DNA from: Microbacterium pygmaeum
Lineage (GTDB): Bacteria > Actinomycetota > Actinomycetes > Actinomycetales > Microbacteriaceae
Assembly (NCBI RefSeq): GCF_900100885.1
Contig: NZ_LT629692.1
Location: 124,001-188,000 of the forward strand
Reading direction: 5' to 3'
DNA length: 64,000 nucleotides
The first letter of the stretch is position 1; each line of letters opens with the position of its first letter. Made by a program: the position numbers and the translations under genes. Positions 12,253 to 20,204 of this stretch are shown piece after piece. The notes beneath the pieces are model-generated. The model ran no database searches. It was not told the DNA's origin and saw only the letters and a program-made list of their open reading frames with translations.

Positions 12253-12723
12253 TCAGACCTCGAACTGCGGTGTCTGGAAGTCGTTCAGCTCGCCGTCGGC
12301 GTCGCGCACGACGATGCGCAGGCGGGTGATCCCCGCCTTCACGCCCTCGAACGCGAAACGGCCGTGCTCGGCCGGCTCGGCAGACCACTCCCGGTCACCC
12401 TGTGCCAGCCGGATCGCGAGGGCCGGAGCATCCACCCATCCGTCCACGCGGCGAGAGCCGTCCTCGGCCAGGGTCACGTGGACGAGCACGTTGGTCGTGC
12501 CGTCGCTGAACTGGAGGGTCGCGGTATCGGCCTCGCCGCGCACGGCCGACAGGTGGGAGCCCTCCACCAGCGTGAGCAGCGCGTACTCGCGGGAGAGGTC
12601 CTCCACGGCCACAGCCGCCACCATCCGGTCGACCAGATCGACGGGGACCGGATCGACGTCCTCCCACACCGCGCGCAATCGTGCGAACAGAGCCGCATCC
12701 GCGGCGAAATCTTCAGTCTCCAT
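12253..12723 (-). CDS. Sigma-factor-associated companion protein, function unknown
   Basis: 156 aa, acidic, from ATG 12723 with GGGGAGGAG just upstream; it overlaps the end of the sigma gene by 11 nt. The N-terminal 60 residues are helical (FARLRAVWEDVDPVPVDLVDRMVAA). The C-terminal half is predicted beta-rich and resembles a carboxypeptidase-regulatory/transthyretin-like sandwich (GRFAFEGVKAGITRLRIVV). No membrane segment or zinc-binding anti-sigma motif is seen. Its position immediately after a sigma factor suggests a regulatory partner or a sensor, but no function is established. Confidence 0.75.
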   Translation of the reverse strand: METEDFAADAALFARLRAVWEDVDPVPVDLVDRMVAAVAVEDLSREYALLTLVEGSHLSAVRGEADTATLQFSDGTTNVLVHVTLAEDGSRRVDGWVDAPALAIRLAQGDREWSAEPAEHGRFAFEGVKAGITRLRIVVRDADGELNDFQTPQFEV

Positions 12724-13330
12724 GAGAATCTCCTCCCCATCCGTCACCTTCGAGGAGGGTGCGGAGTTTGCCGAGACACCGTTGACGGGTCGGGCCGATG
12801 GACCCGACCGGCATCGCCAGGTCCTTCGCGATGCGCGCGTAGTCCGGACGCTCCTCGAACGCGACGATGCGCAGCAGCCGCTGGCAGCGCTCGTCCAGCC
12901 GGCGCACCGAGATCCAGAGCCGACGCGACTCGTCGTCTGTCGCCGCCGTCTGCTCGGCCGACTCCTGCGTCGGCAGGTGCGGCTCGAGGTCCTCCGCTTC
13001 GACCGCATCGGCTCTGCGGTGCAGCTTGCCCACCCGCCAGGCTTCTCGGCGCGCGCACATCGTCAGCCATCCCGAGACCGCTTGCGGCTCCGCGATGGTC
13101 TCGTGCCGGCGCACCAGGGTGAGCCACGTCGTCTGCACGACGTCCTCCGCGAGCGCCGAATCCAGCCCGTACGCGCGCACGACGTGCCACAGCAGCGGAG
13201 TCATCAGCCGGACGAGCTCGTCCATTGCGCGCGGATCACCGCCCCGCCATCGCAGGAACAGCTCGGCCGCACGCTCCCACCGGGTGGGTTCGGCGGCGTC
13301 GACGGGCGAATCAGCGCCGGCATGCGTCAT
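12713..13330 (-). CDS. RNA polymerase sigma factor, ECF/sigma-70 type
   Basis: About 205 aa from ATG 13330; ATG 13339 is an alternative. Region 2 is seen around LVRLMTPLLWHVVRAYGLDSALAEDVVQTTWLTLVRR, with the typical AEDVVQ core-binding motif. Region 4 lies around LDERCQRLLRIVAF and YARIAKDLAMPVGSIGPTRQRCLGKLR, the helix-turn-helix that reads the -35 element. A CACAAT box (13338-13343, minus) is 7 nt upstream of ATG 13330, so the mRNA is probably leaderless. It heads the companion-S8-CHAT cluster and is the likely transcriptional switch for it. Confidence 0.9.
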   Translation of the reverse strand: MTHAGADSPVDAAEPTRWERAAELFLRWRGGDPRAMDELVRLMTPLLWHVVRAYGLDSALAEDVVQTTWLTLVRRHETIAEPQAVSGWLTMCARREAWRVGKLHRRADAVEAEDLEPHLPTQESAEQTAATDDESRRLWISVRRLDERCQRLLRIVAFEERPDYARIAKDLAMPVGSIGPTRQRCLGKLRTLLEGDGWGGDSHGD

Positions 13331-13406
13331 GACGCCCATTGTGTCCACACCAAGAGGGAGAGCGAAAGGATCTCGGTGATACATCGGTGCACGCACGGAT
13401 CCACCG

Positions 13407-13412
13407 TAGAAT
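13407..13412 (+). promoter_or_regulatory. -10 box TAGAAT for the amidotransferase gene
   Basis: TAGAAT ends 7 nt before ATG 13420 and fixes that start as leaderless. Confidence 0.55.
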
Positions 13413-13419
13413 TCGAGCC

Positions 13420-14184
13420 ATGGGGACCGCGCCGCTGCTGTACGTCTGTGTGCGCCCGCAGCAGGGCGCGGCGGCAGCCGAATACGAGTCCTTCCGTGCC
13501 GCCACCCGACTCGATCGGGCCCAGCTCGCCCAGCACGATCTGGTCCGCGACGCGCTCCCTGCGGACGCCTTCGAGCGTTACAGCGGGTTCCTCGTCGGCG
13601 GCAGCCCGTTCAACGTCACAGACCCGGAATCCAGCAAGACACCGGTGCAGCGCCGGCTCGAAGCCGACCTCGAGCGGATCGCCGGCGCGGTCCTGGAAGC
13701 GGATCGGACGGATGCCGCGGGCGACCCGGTCGCCGCCCTGTTCACGTGCTACGGGATCGGCGTCGTTTCACGGATGCTGGGCGGCGAGGTCAGCCGCGCC
13801 TACCCCGAAGACACCGGTCCGGTCGCGATCGATCTCACCGCCGACGGTGAGGCCGACCCGCTCTTCGGGCCGCTGGCGCGCCGGTTCACGGCCGTCACGG
13901 CGCACAAAGAGGGTTCCGGCGTCGTCCCGCCGACCGCCACCCTCCTGGCCGAGAACGACGCGTGTCCCGTCCAGGCGTACCGGGTGGGCACGCGGCTGTA
14001 CGCGACGCAGTTCCACCCGGAACCGACTCCCCGCGCCTTCACCGAGCGGATGGCCGTGTACCGCGACGACGGGTACTTCGCCGCCGAGGACTACGACGTG
14101 CTGGCGGGGCGGGTGCTCGCAGCATCCGTCACCGAACCCGTGCGACTGCTGCGCGGCTTCGCGCGCGCCTTCGGACCCGCCTGA
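13420..14184 (+). CDS. Class I glutamine amidotransferase-like protein
   Basis: 254 aa. The nucleophile elbow is LFTCYGIGV (expected GxCxG has drifted to TCYG), and the His/Glu pair is in TQFHPEP. Overall it resembles the stand-alone GMP-synthase-type GATase domain: it would hydrolyse glutamine and pass ammonia to a partner, or act as a peptidase-like hydrolase. No synthetase partner is adjacent. The start is set by the TAGAAT box. It is divergent from the sigma factor and convergent with the 14186 gene, whose stop is 1 nt away. Confidence 0.82.
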   Translation: MGTAPLLYVCVRPQQGAAAAEYESFRAATRLDRAQLAQHDLVRDALPADAFERYSGFLVGGSPFNVTDPESSKTPVQRRLEADLERIAGAVLEADRTDAAGDPVAALFTCYGIGVVSRMLGGEVSRAYPEDTGPVAIDLTADGEADPLFGPLARRFTAVTAHKEGSGVVPPTATLLAENDACPVQAYRVGTRLYATQFHPEPTPRAFTERMAVYRDDGYFAAEDYDVLAGRVLAASVTEPVRLLRGFARAFGPA

Positions 14185-14185
14185 G

Positions 14186-14674
14186 TCACGTCGCGCCGCC
14201 GGGCGGATGCAGCAGCAGGTCGACGCGGTCGGCCAGGTACGACTCGAGCGGCACCAAACCGCCGGTGGAGCTCCAGCGCACCGATGGCACGCCGTCGCGC
14301 AGTGCGAGGGGTCCGGATGCCGCGCCGCGGTCCACCGCGTCGACATCCAGCACCTCCCAGCCGATGTGGACGGTCTCGCCTTCGGCGAAGCCGCCGCGGC
14401 GCGCGGCCCCGGCCAGTTCTGCGCGACGGCGCTGCGATTCCGCGGTGAACCCGCGAGGTGCCGCCTCACGTGCGCGGAGGATCTCACCGGTGCCCAGCAC
14501 GGCATCGTCGGTGAGCAGCAGGACACCGAGATGCCAGGCGCGACCGTGCCGCACGATCCGCGGCGCTCGCGCCATGCCGAGGATCCGCCGGGGTGCCAGC
14601 AGCTCGCCGATCGCCTCCTGCGGCGCGCCCACGAGGCGACCACGCGCTGCATCCAGGACGGCGGCGGTGCTCAC
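14186..14674 (-). CDS. Hypothetical protein coupled to the antiporter
   Basis: 162 aa from GTG 14674, overlapping the antiporter stop by 4 nt (GTGA), so translationally coupled. It is soluble, with no signal peptide. Conserved-looking blocks are GELLAPRRILG, RGFTAESQRRRAEL, SGPLALRDGVPSVRW and LESYLADRV. I do not recognise a characterised family. Coupling to a cation:proton antiporter is the only functional hint. Confidence 0.72.
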   Translation of the reverse strand: MSTAAVLDAARGRLVGAPQEAIGELLAPRRILGMARAPRIVRHGRAWHLGVLLLTDDAVLGTGEILRAREAAPRGFTAESQRRRAELAGAARRGGFAEGETVHIGWEVLDVDAVDRGAASGPLALRDGVPSVRWSSTGGLVPLESYLADRVDLLLHPPGGAT

Positions 14675-15870
14675 GCCCGGTCGTCCTCGAATTCGCGGAC
14701 GCCGGCGGTGCGTTCTCCTCGAAGGCTCATCGCGACGAGCGGGAAGACCAGCACTGAGAGCATGCCTGCCCCCACGAAGACGGCGGCATCGGCGGTCGTG
14801 AGGATCCCCTCGTCGACCCCGATCCCGGTGACGGCGACGATGATCGGCAACCCGGTCGCCCCGAGCAGCGCAACCGACAGCCGCTGCTTCCGGGTCGATC
14901 CGCGCGGGGCGGCGAGCGTGGACGGCAGGCCACGGATCACGAGCAGCGCCACCACCACCAGCGGCACGAGAGCCAGCAGCAGCGGGTTGTCCAGGAGCGC
15001 CTCGAGGTCGAAGGTGATGCCGGTGTAGATGAAGAAGATCGGGATGAGGAACCCGAAGGCGACCGCTTCCACCTTGCTCTCGACGGCATGGCGGTCGGCT
15101 TCGGCCGCATCGCGCATGATGAGCCGCCAGACGATTCCGGCCGCGAAGGCGCCCAGCAGCATGTCCAGGTCCAGGACGATGCTCAGGGCGACCAGCGCCG
15201 ACAGGATCAGCAGCACCACCCGGATCGCGAACTGACCCGAGGTGTGCAGCGATGCGTTGACGGTCCGGTGCATCGCGCCGCGCGGCAGCTTGATGGCCAG
15301 CCAGATCGCGAGGCCCGCGACCAGGGCGAAGATCGCCAGGATGATCGTCTCGACCCCGGGGTCCTTGCTGCCCAGGAACAGCGAGATGGCGATCAGCGGA
15401 CCGAACTCGCCGACTGCGCCGATCGCTCCGATCGCACGGCCGAAGGGCGTCTGCAGCTCACCGGCATCCCGCAGGATCGGCAGGATCGTGCCCAGCGCGG
15501 TCGAGCACAGCGCGATGCCGATGAGGATCGCGATCTCGCCGGGCGCGAAGGCCCAGACGATGCCGATGCCGGCCGCGATGCTGATCAGCCAGCCGACGAT
15601 CGCCAGGCGCCCGGAGCGCTCGCGCAGCTCGGTGAACTCGATCTCGGAGCCGGCGACGAAGAACAGCATCGCGAGGCCGAACTGCGAGAGGGTGGCGACG
15701 AAATCCGACGGCTGCGCCCAGCCGAGCAGCGACGGTCCCACGAGGATGCCGAGCACGAGCTCGAAGACGACGATCGGCACTCGCACCCACCGGCCGAGGC
15801 CTCTGGCGAGGATCGGGGCCAGCACCGCGAGCACGGGGATGACCAGCAGCGTCGGTTCGAGGTCGTCCAC
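14671..15870 (-). CDS. CPA2-type cation:proton antiporter
   Basis: 399 aa, about 11-13 transmembrane helices. Family features are an ELVLGILVGPSLLG N-terminal segment, FVAGSEIEF and GEFGPLIAISLFLG. Family role: exchange of Na+ or K+ for H+ across the membrane in pH and salt homeostasis. GTG 15870 lies 6 nt after a TATGGT box (15877-15882, minus), so it is probably leaderless. The typical C-terminal RCK/TrkA domain of the larger CPA2 proteins is absent. It is followed by the coupled 162-aa hypothetical protein. Confidence 0.88.
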   Translation of the reverse strand: MDDLEPTLLVIPVLAVLAPILARGLGRWVRVPIVVFELVLGILVGPSLLGWAQPSDFVATLSQFGLAMLFFVAGSEIEFTELRERSGRLAIVGWLISIAAGIGIVWAFAPGEIAILIGIALCSTALGTILPILRDAGELQTPFGRAIGAIGAVGEFGPLIAISLFLGSKDPGVETIILAIFALVAGLAIWLAIKLPRGAMHRTVNASLHTSGQFAIRVVLLILSALVALSIVLDLDMLLGAFAAGIVWRLIMRDAAEADRHAVESKVEAVAFGFLIPIFFIYTGITFDLEALLDNPLLLALVPLVVVALLVIRGLPSTLAAPRGSTRKQRLSVALLGATGLPIIVAVTGIGVDEGILTTADAAVFVGAGMLSVLVFPLVAMSLRGERTAGVREFEDDRA

Positions 15871-15903
15871 GCGTTCACCATAGCGATCGGAGCGAGGTGC
15901 GCA

Positions 15904-17097
15904 TCAGCGCGGCGCGACGCGATCCAGCCAGGCCAGCAGGCCGGGGATCGCCAGGTACGCGATCGAGCCATGGTCGGCGAACGAGATCGGGTGGAAGGTC
16001 ACATCCATTCCGAGGGATGCCTCGTGCGCCGCGAACTTCTCGGTGTCATCGGGGATGACGAGTGTGTCATCCAGCCCCTGCGCGAGGAAGAGCGGCGCAT
16101 CGAAGGTGGTCGAGCCCGCCGAGTTGTCGGTCAGCAGCTGCTGCCACGGCTCGGTCGTGGTCGGATCGCTCGTGGTGAAGTTCCCGACCAGCGGCTGGCC
16201 GATGCGATGCAGGTCGGCGATGTTGGGGAGCAGGCACAGCTCGTTCATCGTCGGCACGATCTCGAGGGCATCGGGGGTGAGGATGTCGTCGAGCTGCGCC
16301 TGCGGATACACCTCGGAGAACGCGGTGAAGGCGTAGGAGCCGATCGTCACTCCGGAGATGTCGTCGAGGTGGGCGCCCATCAGGTCGATGAGGTTCGCGG
16401 CCGGGGCTGCGGCGGCAACGGCCAGCAGGTCGAATTCGGGTGCGTACCGGCTCGCTCGCTCGGCGGCGAAGAGCACGGCCTGGCCGCCCTGCGAGTGGCC
16501 CCAGAGGATGAGACGATCGCTGGCCCGCGCCTCGGGGACCGCGCGGGCCGCCCTGGCCGCGTCGAGCACGGCGTTGCCGCCCGTGACGCCGACCAGATAC
16601 GAGTCCGGTCCATCGGTGCCCATGCCGACGTAGTCGGTGGCCACGACCGCGTAGCCGCGGTCGAGCAGCGCGCGGAGCCCCTCGATCATCGTGAACGGAT
16701 CGAAGCCGTACGACGGAGCGCAGTCCTTCGCCGCGCCCGTGGTCGGGTGACCCCACGAGACGATCGTGCGACCGCCGGGCGGCGGCGGCGCCAGCGGCAC
16801 CACCAGGACTCCCGTGGAGACCACCGGGTCGCCCTGCACGGTCGTCGTCCGGTACATGATCCGCCAGGCGCGAGCCGCCAGCGGCGTCCCGAGCAGCGGG
16901 TCCAGCTTGACGATCGTGCCGGGGTCGCCGTCGGCGGCTCCGGCCGGCTGCTCGTAGAAGGCGTCGACGGTGGGGCGCTCGAGCGCGTCGCCTGCGATGC
17001 GCACGGCTTCGACCGCGACGATCGCGCCGATGAGCGCGAGCGTCAGCGCGAGGAAGCCGGCGACGAAGCGATGTCCGTGGCGGCGCAGCATCCTCAT
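15904..17097 (-). CDS. Secreted or membrane-anchored lipase/esterase (alpha/beta hydrolase)
   Basis: 397 aa. Residues 10-32 are a hydrophobic signal or anchor (FVAGFLALTLALIGAIVAVEAV) after a basic start. The nucleophile elbow is WGHSQGGQAV; the acid is likely in the QGLDDTLVIP loop and the His in FADHGSIAYL near the end. The overall pattern (SWGHPTTG, YAVVATDYVGMGT) matches the secretory-lipase family (LIP). It would hydrolyse ester bonds outside the cell or at the membrane surface. It appears to be transcribed alone, 33 nt from the antiporter start on the same strand. Confidence 0.88.
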   Translation of the reverse strand: MRMLRRHGHRFVAGFLALTLALIGAIVAVEAVRIAGDALERPTVDAFYEQPAGAADGDPGTIVKLDPLLGTPLAARAWRIMYRTTTVQGDPVVSTGVLVVPLAPPPPGGRTIVSWGHPTTGAAKDCAPSYGFDPFTMIEGLRALLDRGYAVVATDYVGMGTDGPDSYLVGVTGGNAVLDAARAARAVPEARASDRLILWGHSQGGQAVLFAAERASRYAPEFDLLAVAAAAPAANLIDLMGAHLDDISGVTIGSYAFTAFSEVYPQAQLDDILTPDALEIVPTMNELCLLPNIADLHRIGQPLVGNFTTSDPTTTEPWQQLLTDNSAGSTTFDAPLFLAQGLDDTLVIPDDTEKFAAHEASLGMDVTFHPISFADHGSIAYLAIPGLLAWLDRVAPR

Positions 17098-17104
17098 CCC
17101 TGCA

Positions 17105-17965
17105 TCATTCCACCAAGCGACGCGCCTTCTCGGCCGCTGCGGTGGCGGATCGGGAGCGGGATGCCGCGCCTGCGCGCTCCTGGTCGAGCCGATCGGTCTC
17201 CCGGTCGGCCTTCTCCGCGTCCGCCTGCAGACGCGCCAGATCCCGCTGCAGGTCGTCGATGCGCTCCCGCAGCTGGTCGCCGCGTTCGCGCGACTTCGTC
17301 AGGCGGGCCTCGAGCTTGTCCAACTCGCGGTCGGCCTCGCCTGCCGCGCGCTCCGCGTCGCGCAGGGCGCGCTCCGCCTCCTTGCGCGCGCGTCGCTCAG
17401 CGAGGTCGTCGCGGCTCGGCGGCGGCGAGTCGGGCACGCCGGGCAGGCTTCCGCCGACCGCGTCGGTCAGATCGACGGGGTCGAAGCCCGACGCCTCGAG
17501 CGGGCGGACCAGGCGCGCGGTCATCACGGCGACGGCGGCCGCGGCATCCATCACCGCGGCGTTGATCGTCTTCTCCACATCGGTGCGGGCGGCGCCGCTG
17601 ATGGTCACGCCGCGCTGTGCGGCCAGGTCGACGGCCTGACCGGCCAGCGCCGTGACGAGCTGCCGGCGCTGCCGGCTGAGGCGGCCGAGTTCCGCGGCGT
17701 CCAGGTCGTCCTGCGCTTCGCGCAGCTGCGCCGACAGTTCCAGCGCGTCCGCCAGCTGCCCCTCGCGGGCGAGGAGATCGACCGCCCACGCGGCGGCCGT
17801 GGGCTTGCGGAGCGCCTTGATCCGCGCGGCGAGTGAGCGCGGAGCGCCGGCGGCATGCGTGTTGCGGGCGGCCGTGAACTCGTCGGGCGGCAGCGCGTAC
17901 AGTTCGGCCGCGACGGCGTCGAGCGCCGCGATCTCGTCTTCGCCGTCGTCCCCGCGTGAAGCCAC
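17105..17965 (-). CDS. Coiled-coil hypothetical protein
   Basis: 286 aa. Residues 1-170 are helical with a conserved-looking RIKALRKPTAAAWAVDLLAR segment; residues about 180-285 form a long charged coiled coil. No catalytic motif, membrane segment or DNA-binding motif is seen. GTG 17965 follows a CACAAT box (17972-17977, minus) by 6 nt. Automatic pipelines sometimes label such proteins transposase, but nothing here supports that. The function is unknown. Confidence 0.78.
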   Translation of the reverse strand: MASRGDDGEDEIAALDAVAAELYALPPDEFTAARNTHAAGAPRSLAARIKALRKPTAAAWAVDLLAREGQLADALELSAQLREAQDDLDAAELGRLSRQRRQLVTALAGQAVDLAAQRGVTISGAARTDVEKTINAAVMDAAAAVAVMTARLVRPLEASGFDPVDLTDAVGGSLPGVPDSPPPSRDDLAERRARKEAERALRDAERAAGEADRELDKLEARLTKSRERGDQLRERIDDLQRDLARLQADAEKADRETDRLDQERAGAASRSRSATAAAEKARRLVE

Positions 17966-18001
17966 AGACCCATTGTGTCGCGCCGGCGCGCGAAAGACAG
18001 G

Positions 18002-18748
18002 TCAGACCGCGATCATCCGTTCAGGGCCGTGCGGCGCGGCGCCCGGACCGTGCAGCTCCCGGTGCAGGCGCTGCATCCGCTCGTCGAGTTCGGCGGCGGT
18101 GTCGGCGGCGTCCTTGAGGCTCGCCAGCAGTCCGTCCGGGACCTGACGATCGTACTTGTAGTAGATCTTGTGCTCGAGGCTCGCCCAGAAGTCCATCGCG
18201 ATGGTGCGGAACTGGACCTCGACCGGCACGTCGACCCGGCCGGTGGACAGGAACACCGGCACCTCGAGGATCGCGTGCAGGCTCTTGTACCCGTTGCCCT
18301 TGGGCTCGGCGATGTAGTCCTTGACCGCGACGAGCGTGATGTCGTCCTGCGCGGTGAGCAGATCGAAGAGCCGGTAGGCGTCGGTGGTGAAGCTGCAGGT
18401 GATGCGAACCCCGGCGATGTCGGTGATGTGCTCGCGGATGGAGGCGAAGTCCGAGTCGATGCCCTTGCGGACCACCTTCTCGACGAGGCTGTCGGGCGAT
18501 TTCACCCGGCTCGAGACGTGCTCGATCGGGTTGTAGTCGTGCATGTGCTGGAACTCCTCCCGCAGGATCGCGACCTTGGTCTCGATCTCCTGCATGCCGA
18601 AGCGGTACTCCAGCAGGAAGCGCTGCATCTCGTCGCGCATCGTGCGCAGCTGCGAGGTGGAGAAGGTCACCCGGTCATCGAGCGGATCGTCGTCGGGCGA
18701 ATCGTCTCGGAGCGGCTGGTCGAGGGGCCCGGCGAGGTTCTGCGACAT
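18002..18748 (-). CDS. Small alarmone synthetase (RelA/SpoT domain GTP pyrophosphokinase)
   Basis: 248 aa. ATG 18748 is chosen because TAGGGT (18756-18761, minus) lies 7 nt upstream. The single RelA_SpoT synthetase domain is clear: SSRVKSPDSLVEKVVRKG, DIAGVRITCSF, YIAEPKGNGYKSLHAIL, VEVQFRT and the late DFWASLEHKIYYK. No HD hydrolase, TGS or ACT domain is present, so this is a stand-alone synthetase making (p)ppGpp from GTP or GDP and ATP. It would add a stringent-response input separate from the long Rel enzyme. Confidence 0.92.
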   Translation of the reverse strand: MSQNLAGPLDQPLRDDSPDDDPLDDRVTFSTSQLRTMRDEMQRFLLEYRFGMQEIETKVAILREEFQHMHDYNPIEHVSSRVKSPDSLVEKVVRKGIDSDFASIREHITDIAGVRITCSFTTDAYRLFDLLTAQDDITLVAVKDYIAEPKGNGYKSLHAILEVPVFLSTGRVDVPVEVQFRTIAMDFWASLEHKIYYKYDRQVPDGLLASLKDAADTAAELDERMQRLHRELHGPGAAPHGPERMIAV

Positions 18749-18800
18749 GGCTCCGACCCTACGAGGCCGGACTACGAGGTCCCTGTGAGATCCGTCGATG

Positions 18801-20105
18801 TCAGACGGCGAGGACGGAAGCCGCCTGGCGCGCGGCGCCGAGGGCGACGTACTCCCCGGGTTCGGGGACGACGACCGGGACGCCGAGGACGAGCGGGGCG
18901 ACCTCGCGGACGGCGGCCGACTGCGCGCCGCCGCCCACCAGCAGCGCGCGCTCCAGCGGCACCCCGAGACCCCGCAGTGCCGCGAGCCCTGCCGCAAGGC
19001 CCGACAGCATCCCCTCGACCGCCGCCCGGGCGAGGTTCTCGCGGGTGGTCGATGCGAGCGTCATCCCGGAGAGCGACGCGGTCGCATCGGGCAGGTTCGG
19101 CGTGCGCTCGCCCTCGAAGTACGGCACGAGCTGGAGCCCGCCGGCGCCGGCCTGGGCCGCCAGCGCGAGTCGGCTCAGCTCGTCGTGGTCCACGCCGAGG
19201 ATCCGGCCGACGGCATCGAGCACGCGCGCGGCGTTCAGCGTCGCGACCAGCGGCAGGAACCGGCCCGTGCAGTCGGCGAAGCCGGCGACCGTCCCCGTGG
19301 GGTCGATCGTGCGCACCTCGCTGACGGCGAAGACGGTGCCGCTCGTGCCGATCGACACGATGACGTCGCCGGGACCGGCGCCCAGGCCCAGCGCGGCTCC
19401 TGCGTTGTCACCGGCTCCGCCGCCCACGCGGCGTCCGGCCTCGTCGGTCACCCATTCGGTCGGGCCGAGCACCCGCGGCAGGACCGCGTCGTGTCCGAGC
19501 GCGGCGCGCAGCAGATCGCGGTCGTAGCCGTCGTCCGCGGGATTCCAGTAGCCGGTGCCCGAGGCATCCGATCGATCCGTCACGAGTTCTTCGAGGACGG
19601 GACCACGCGTCGACTCATCGGCGGGTCCGAACCCGCGCAGACGCCAGGTGAGCCAGTCGTGGGGCAGCGCGACGGCGGCCACCTGAGCAGCGTGCTCGGG
19701 TTCGACGTCGCGCAGCCAGCGCAGCTTGGTGATCGTGAAGGATGCCACCGGCACCAGACCGGTGCGCTGCGCGAGCGCCTCGGCGCCGAACTCGGCGATC
19801 AGCTCCGCCGCCGCCCCGGCCGAGCGGGTGTCGTTCCACAGCAGCGCCGGGCGCAGCACGCGCCCGTCGGCATCGAGGACGACCATGCCGTGCTGCTGCC
19901 CGCCGATGGCCCAGGCCGCGACGTCGTCGAGGCCGCCCGCCTCGGCGATCGCAGTCTGGAGCGCCTCGAACCACGCTGCGGGGTCGACCTCGGTGCCCTC
20001 CGGGTGCACCGCTCGCCCCTCGCGCACGAGGGCTCCGGTCACGGCATCGGTCACGACGACCTTGCACGACTGCGTCGACGAGTCGACCCCTGCCACCAGC
20101 GTCAT
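18801..20105 (-). CDS. xylB: Xylulokinase (FGGY family)
   Basis: 434 aa. The N-terminal phosphate-binding block is GVDSSTQSCKVVV; the substrate region holds GGQQHGMVVLD and LLWNDTRS. The C-terminal ATPase part has SIGTSGTVF and the FGGY-like GGGAQSAAVRE. It phosphorylates D-xylulose to xylulose 5-phosphate. It lies 99 nt downstream of xylA on the same strand, with a strong hairpin between them. It is somewhat shorter than the about 460-480 aa of many homologues. Confidence 0.93.
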   Translation of the reverse strand: MTLVAGVDSSTQSCKVVVTDAVTGALVREGRAVHPEGTEVDPAAWFEALQTAIAEAGGLDDVAAWAIGGQQHGMVVLDADGRVLRPALLWNDTRSAGAAAELIAEFGAEALAQRTGLVPVASFTITKLRWLRDVEPEHAAQVAAVALPHDWLTWRLRGFGPADESTRGPVLEELVTDRSDASGTGYWNPADDGYDRDLLRAALGHDAVLPRVLGPTEWVTDEAGRRVGGGAGDNAGAALGLGAGPGDVIVSIGTSGTVFAVSEVRTIDPTGTVAGFADCTGRFLPLVATLNAARVLDAVGRILGVDHDELSRLALAAQAGAGGLQLVPYFEGERTPNLPDATASLSGMTLASTTRENLARAAVEGMLSGLAAGLAALRGLGVPLERALLVGGGAQSAAVREVAPLVLGVPVVVPEPGEYVALGAARQAASVLAV

Positions 20106-20140
20106 CGCTGCTCCTTCACCTCAGGTCCGTTCGCGGATGA

Positions 20141-20176
20141 AACACGCCGTCATCGCTCTCGGCGATGCGGCGTGTT
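20141..20176. terminator. Hairpin between xylA and xylB
   Basis: A near-perfect inverted repeat (AACACGCCG-t-CATCGC at 20141-20156 and GCGATGCGGCGTGTT at 20162-20176) gives a 15-bp stem with one bulged base and a 5-nt loop. There is no T-tract. It may stabilise or partly terminate the xylA message and so set the xylA:xylB ratio. Confidence 0.6.
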
Positions 20177-20204
20177 CCGACCGCGAACGGGGTTCGATCG
20201 GTTG

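Noticed and set aside
12314..15028. A 904-codon plus-strand frame across the sigma, amidotransferase and antiporter genes
   Set aside because: It spans genes on both strands, is rich in Arg/Ser/Thr and has no domain; it is out of frame with every real gene there.
17105..17965. Transposase
   Set aside because: There is no DDE or HTH motif and no flanking inverted repeats; it is a coiled-coil protein.
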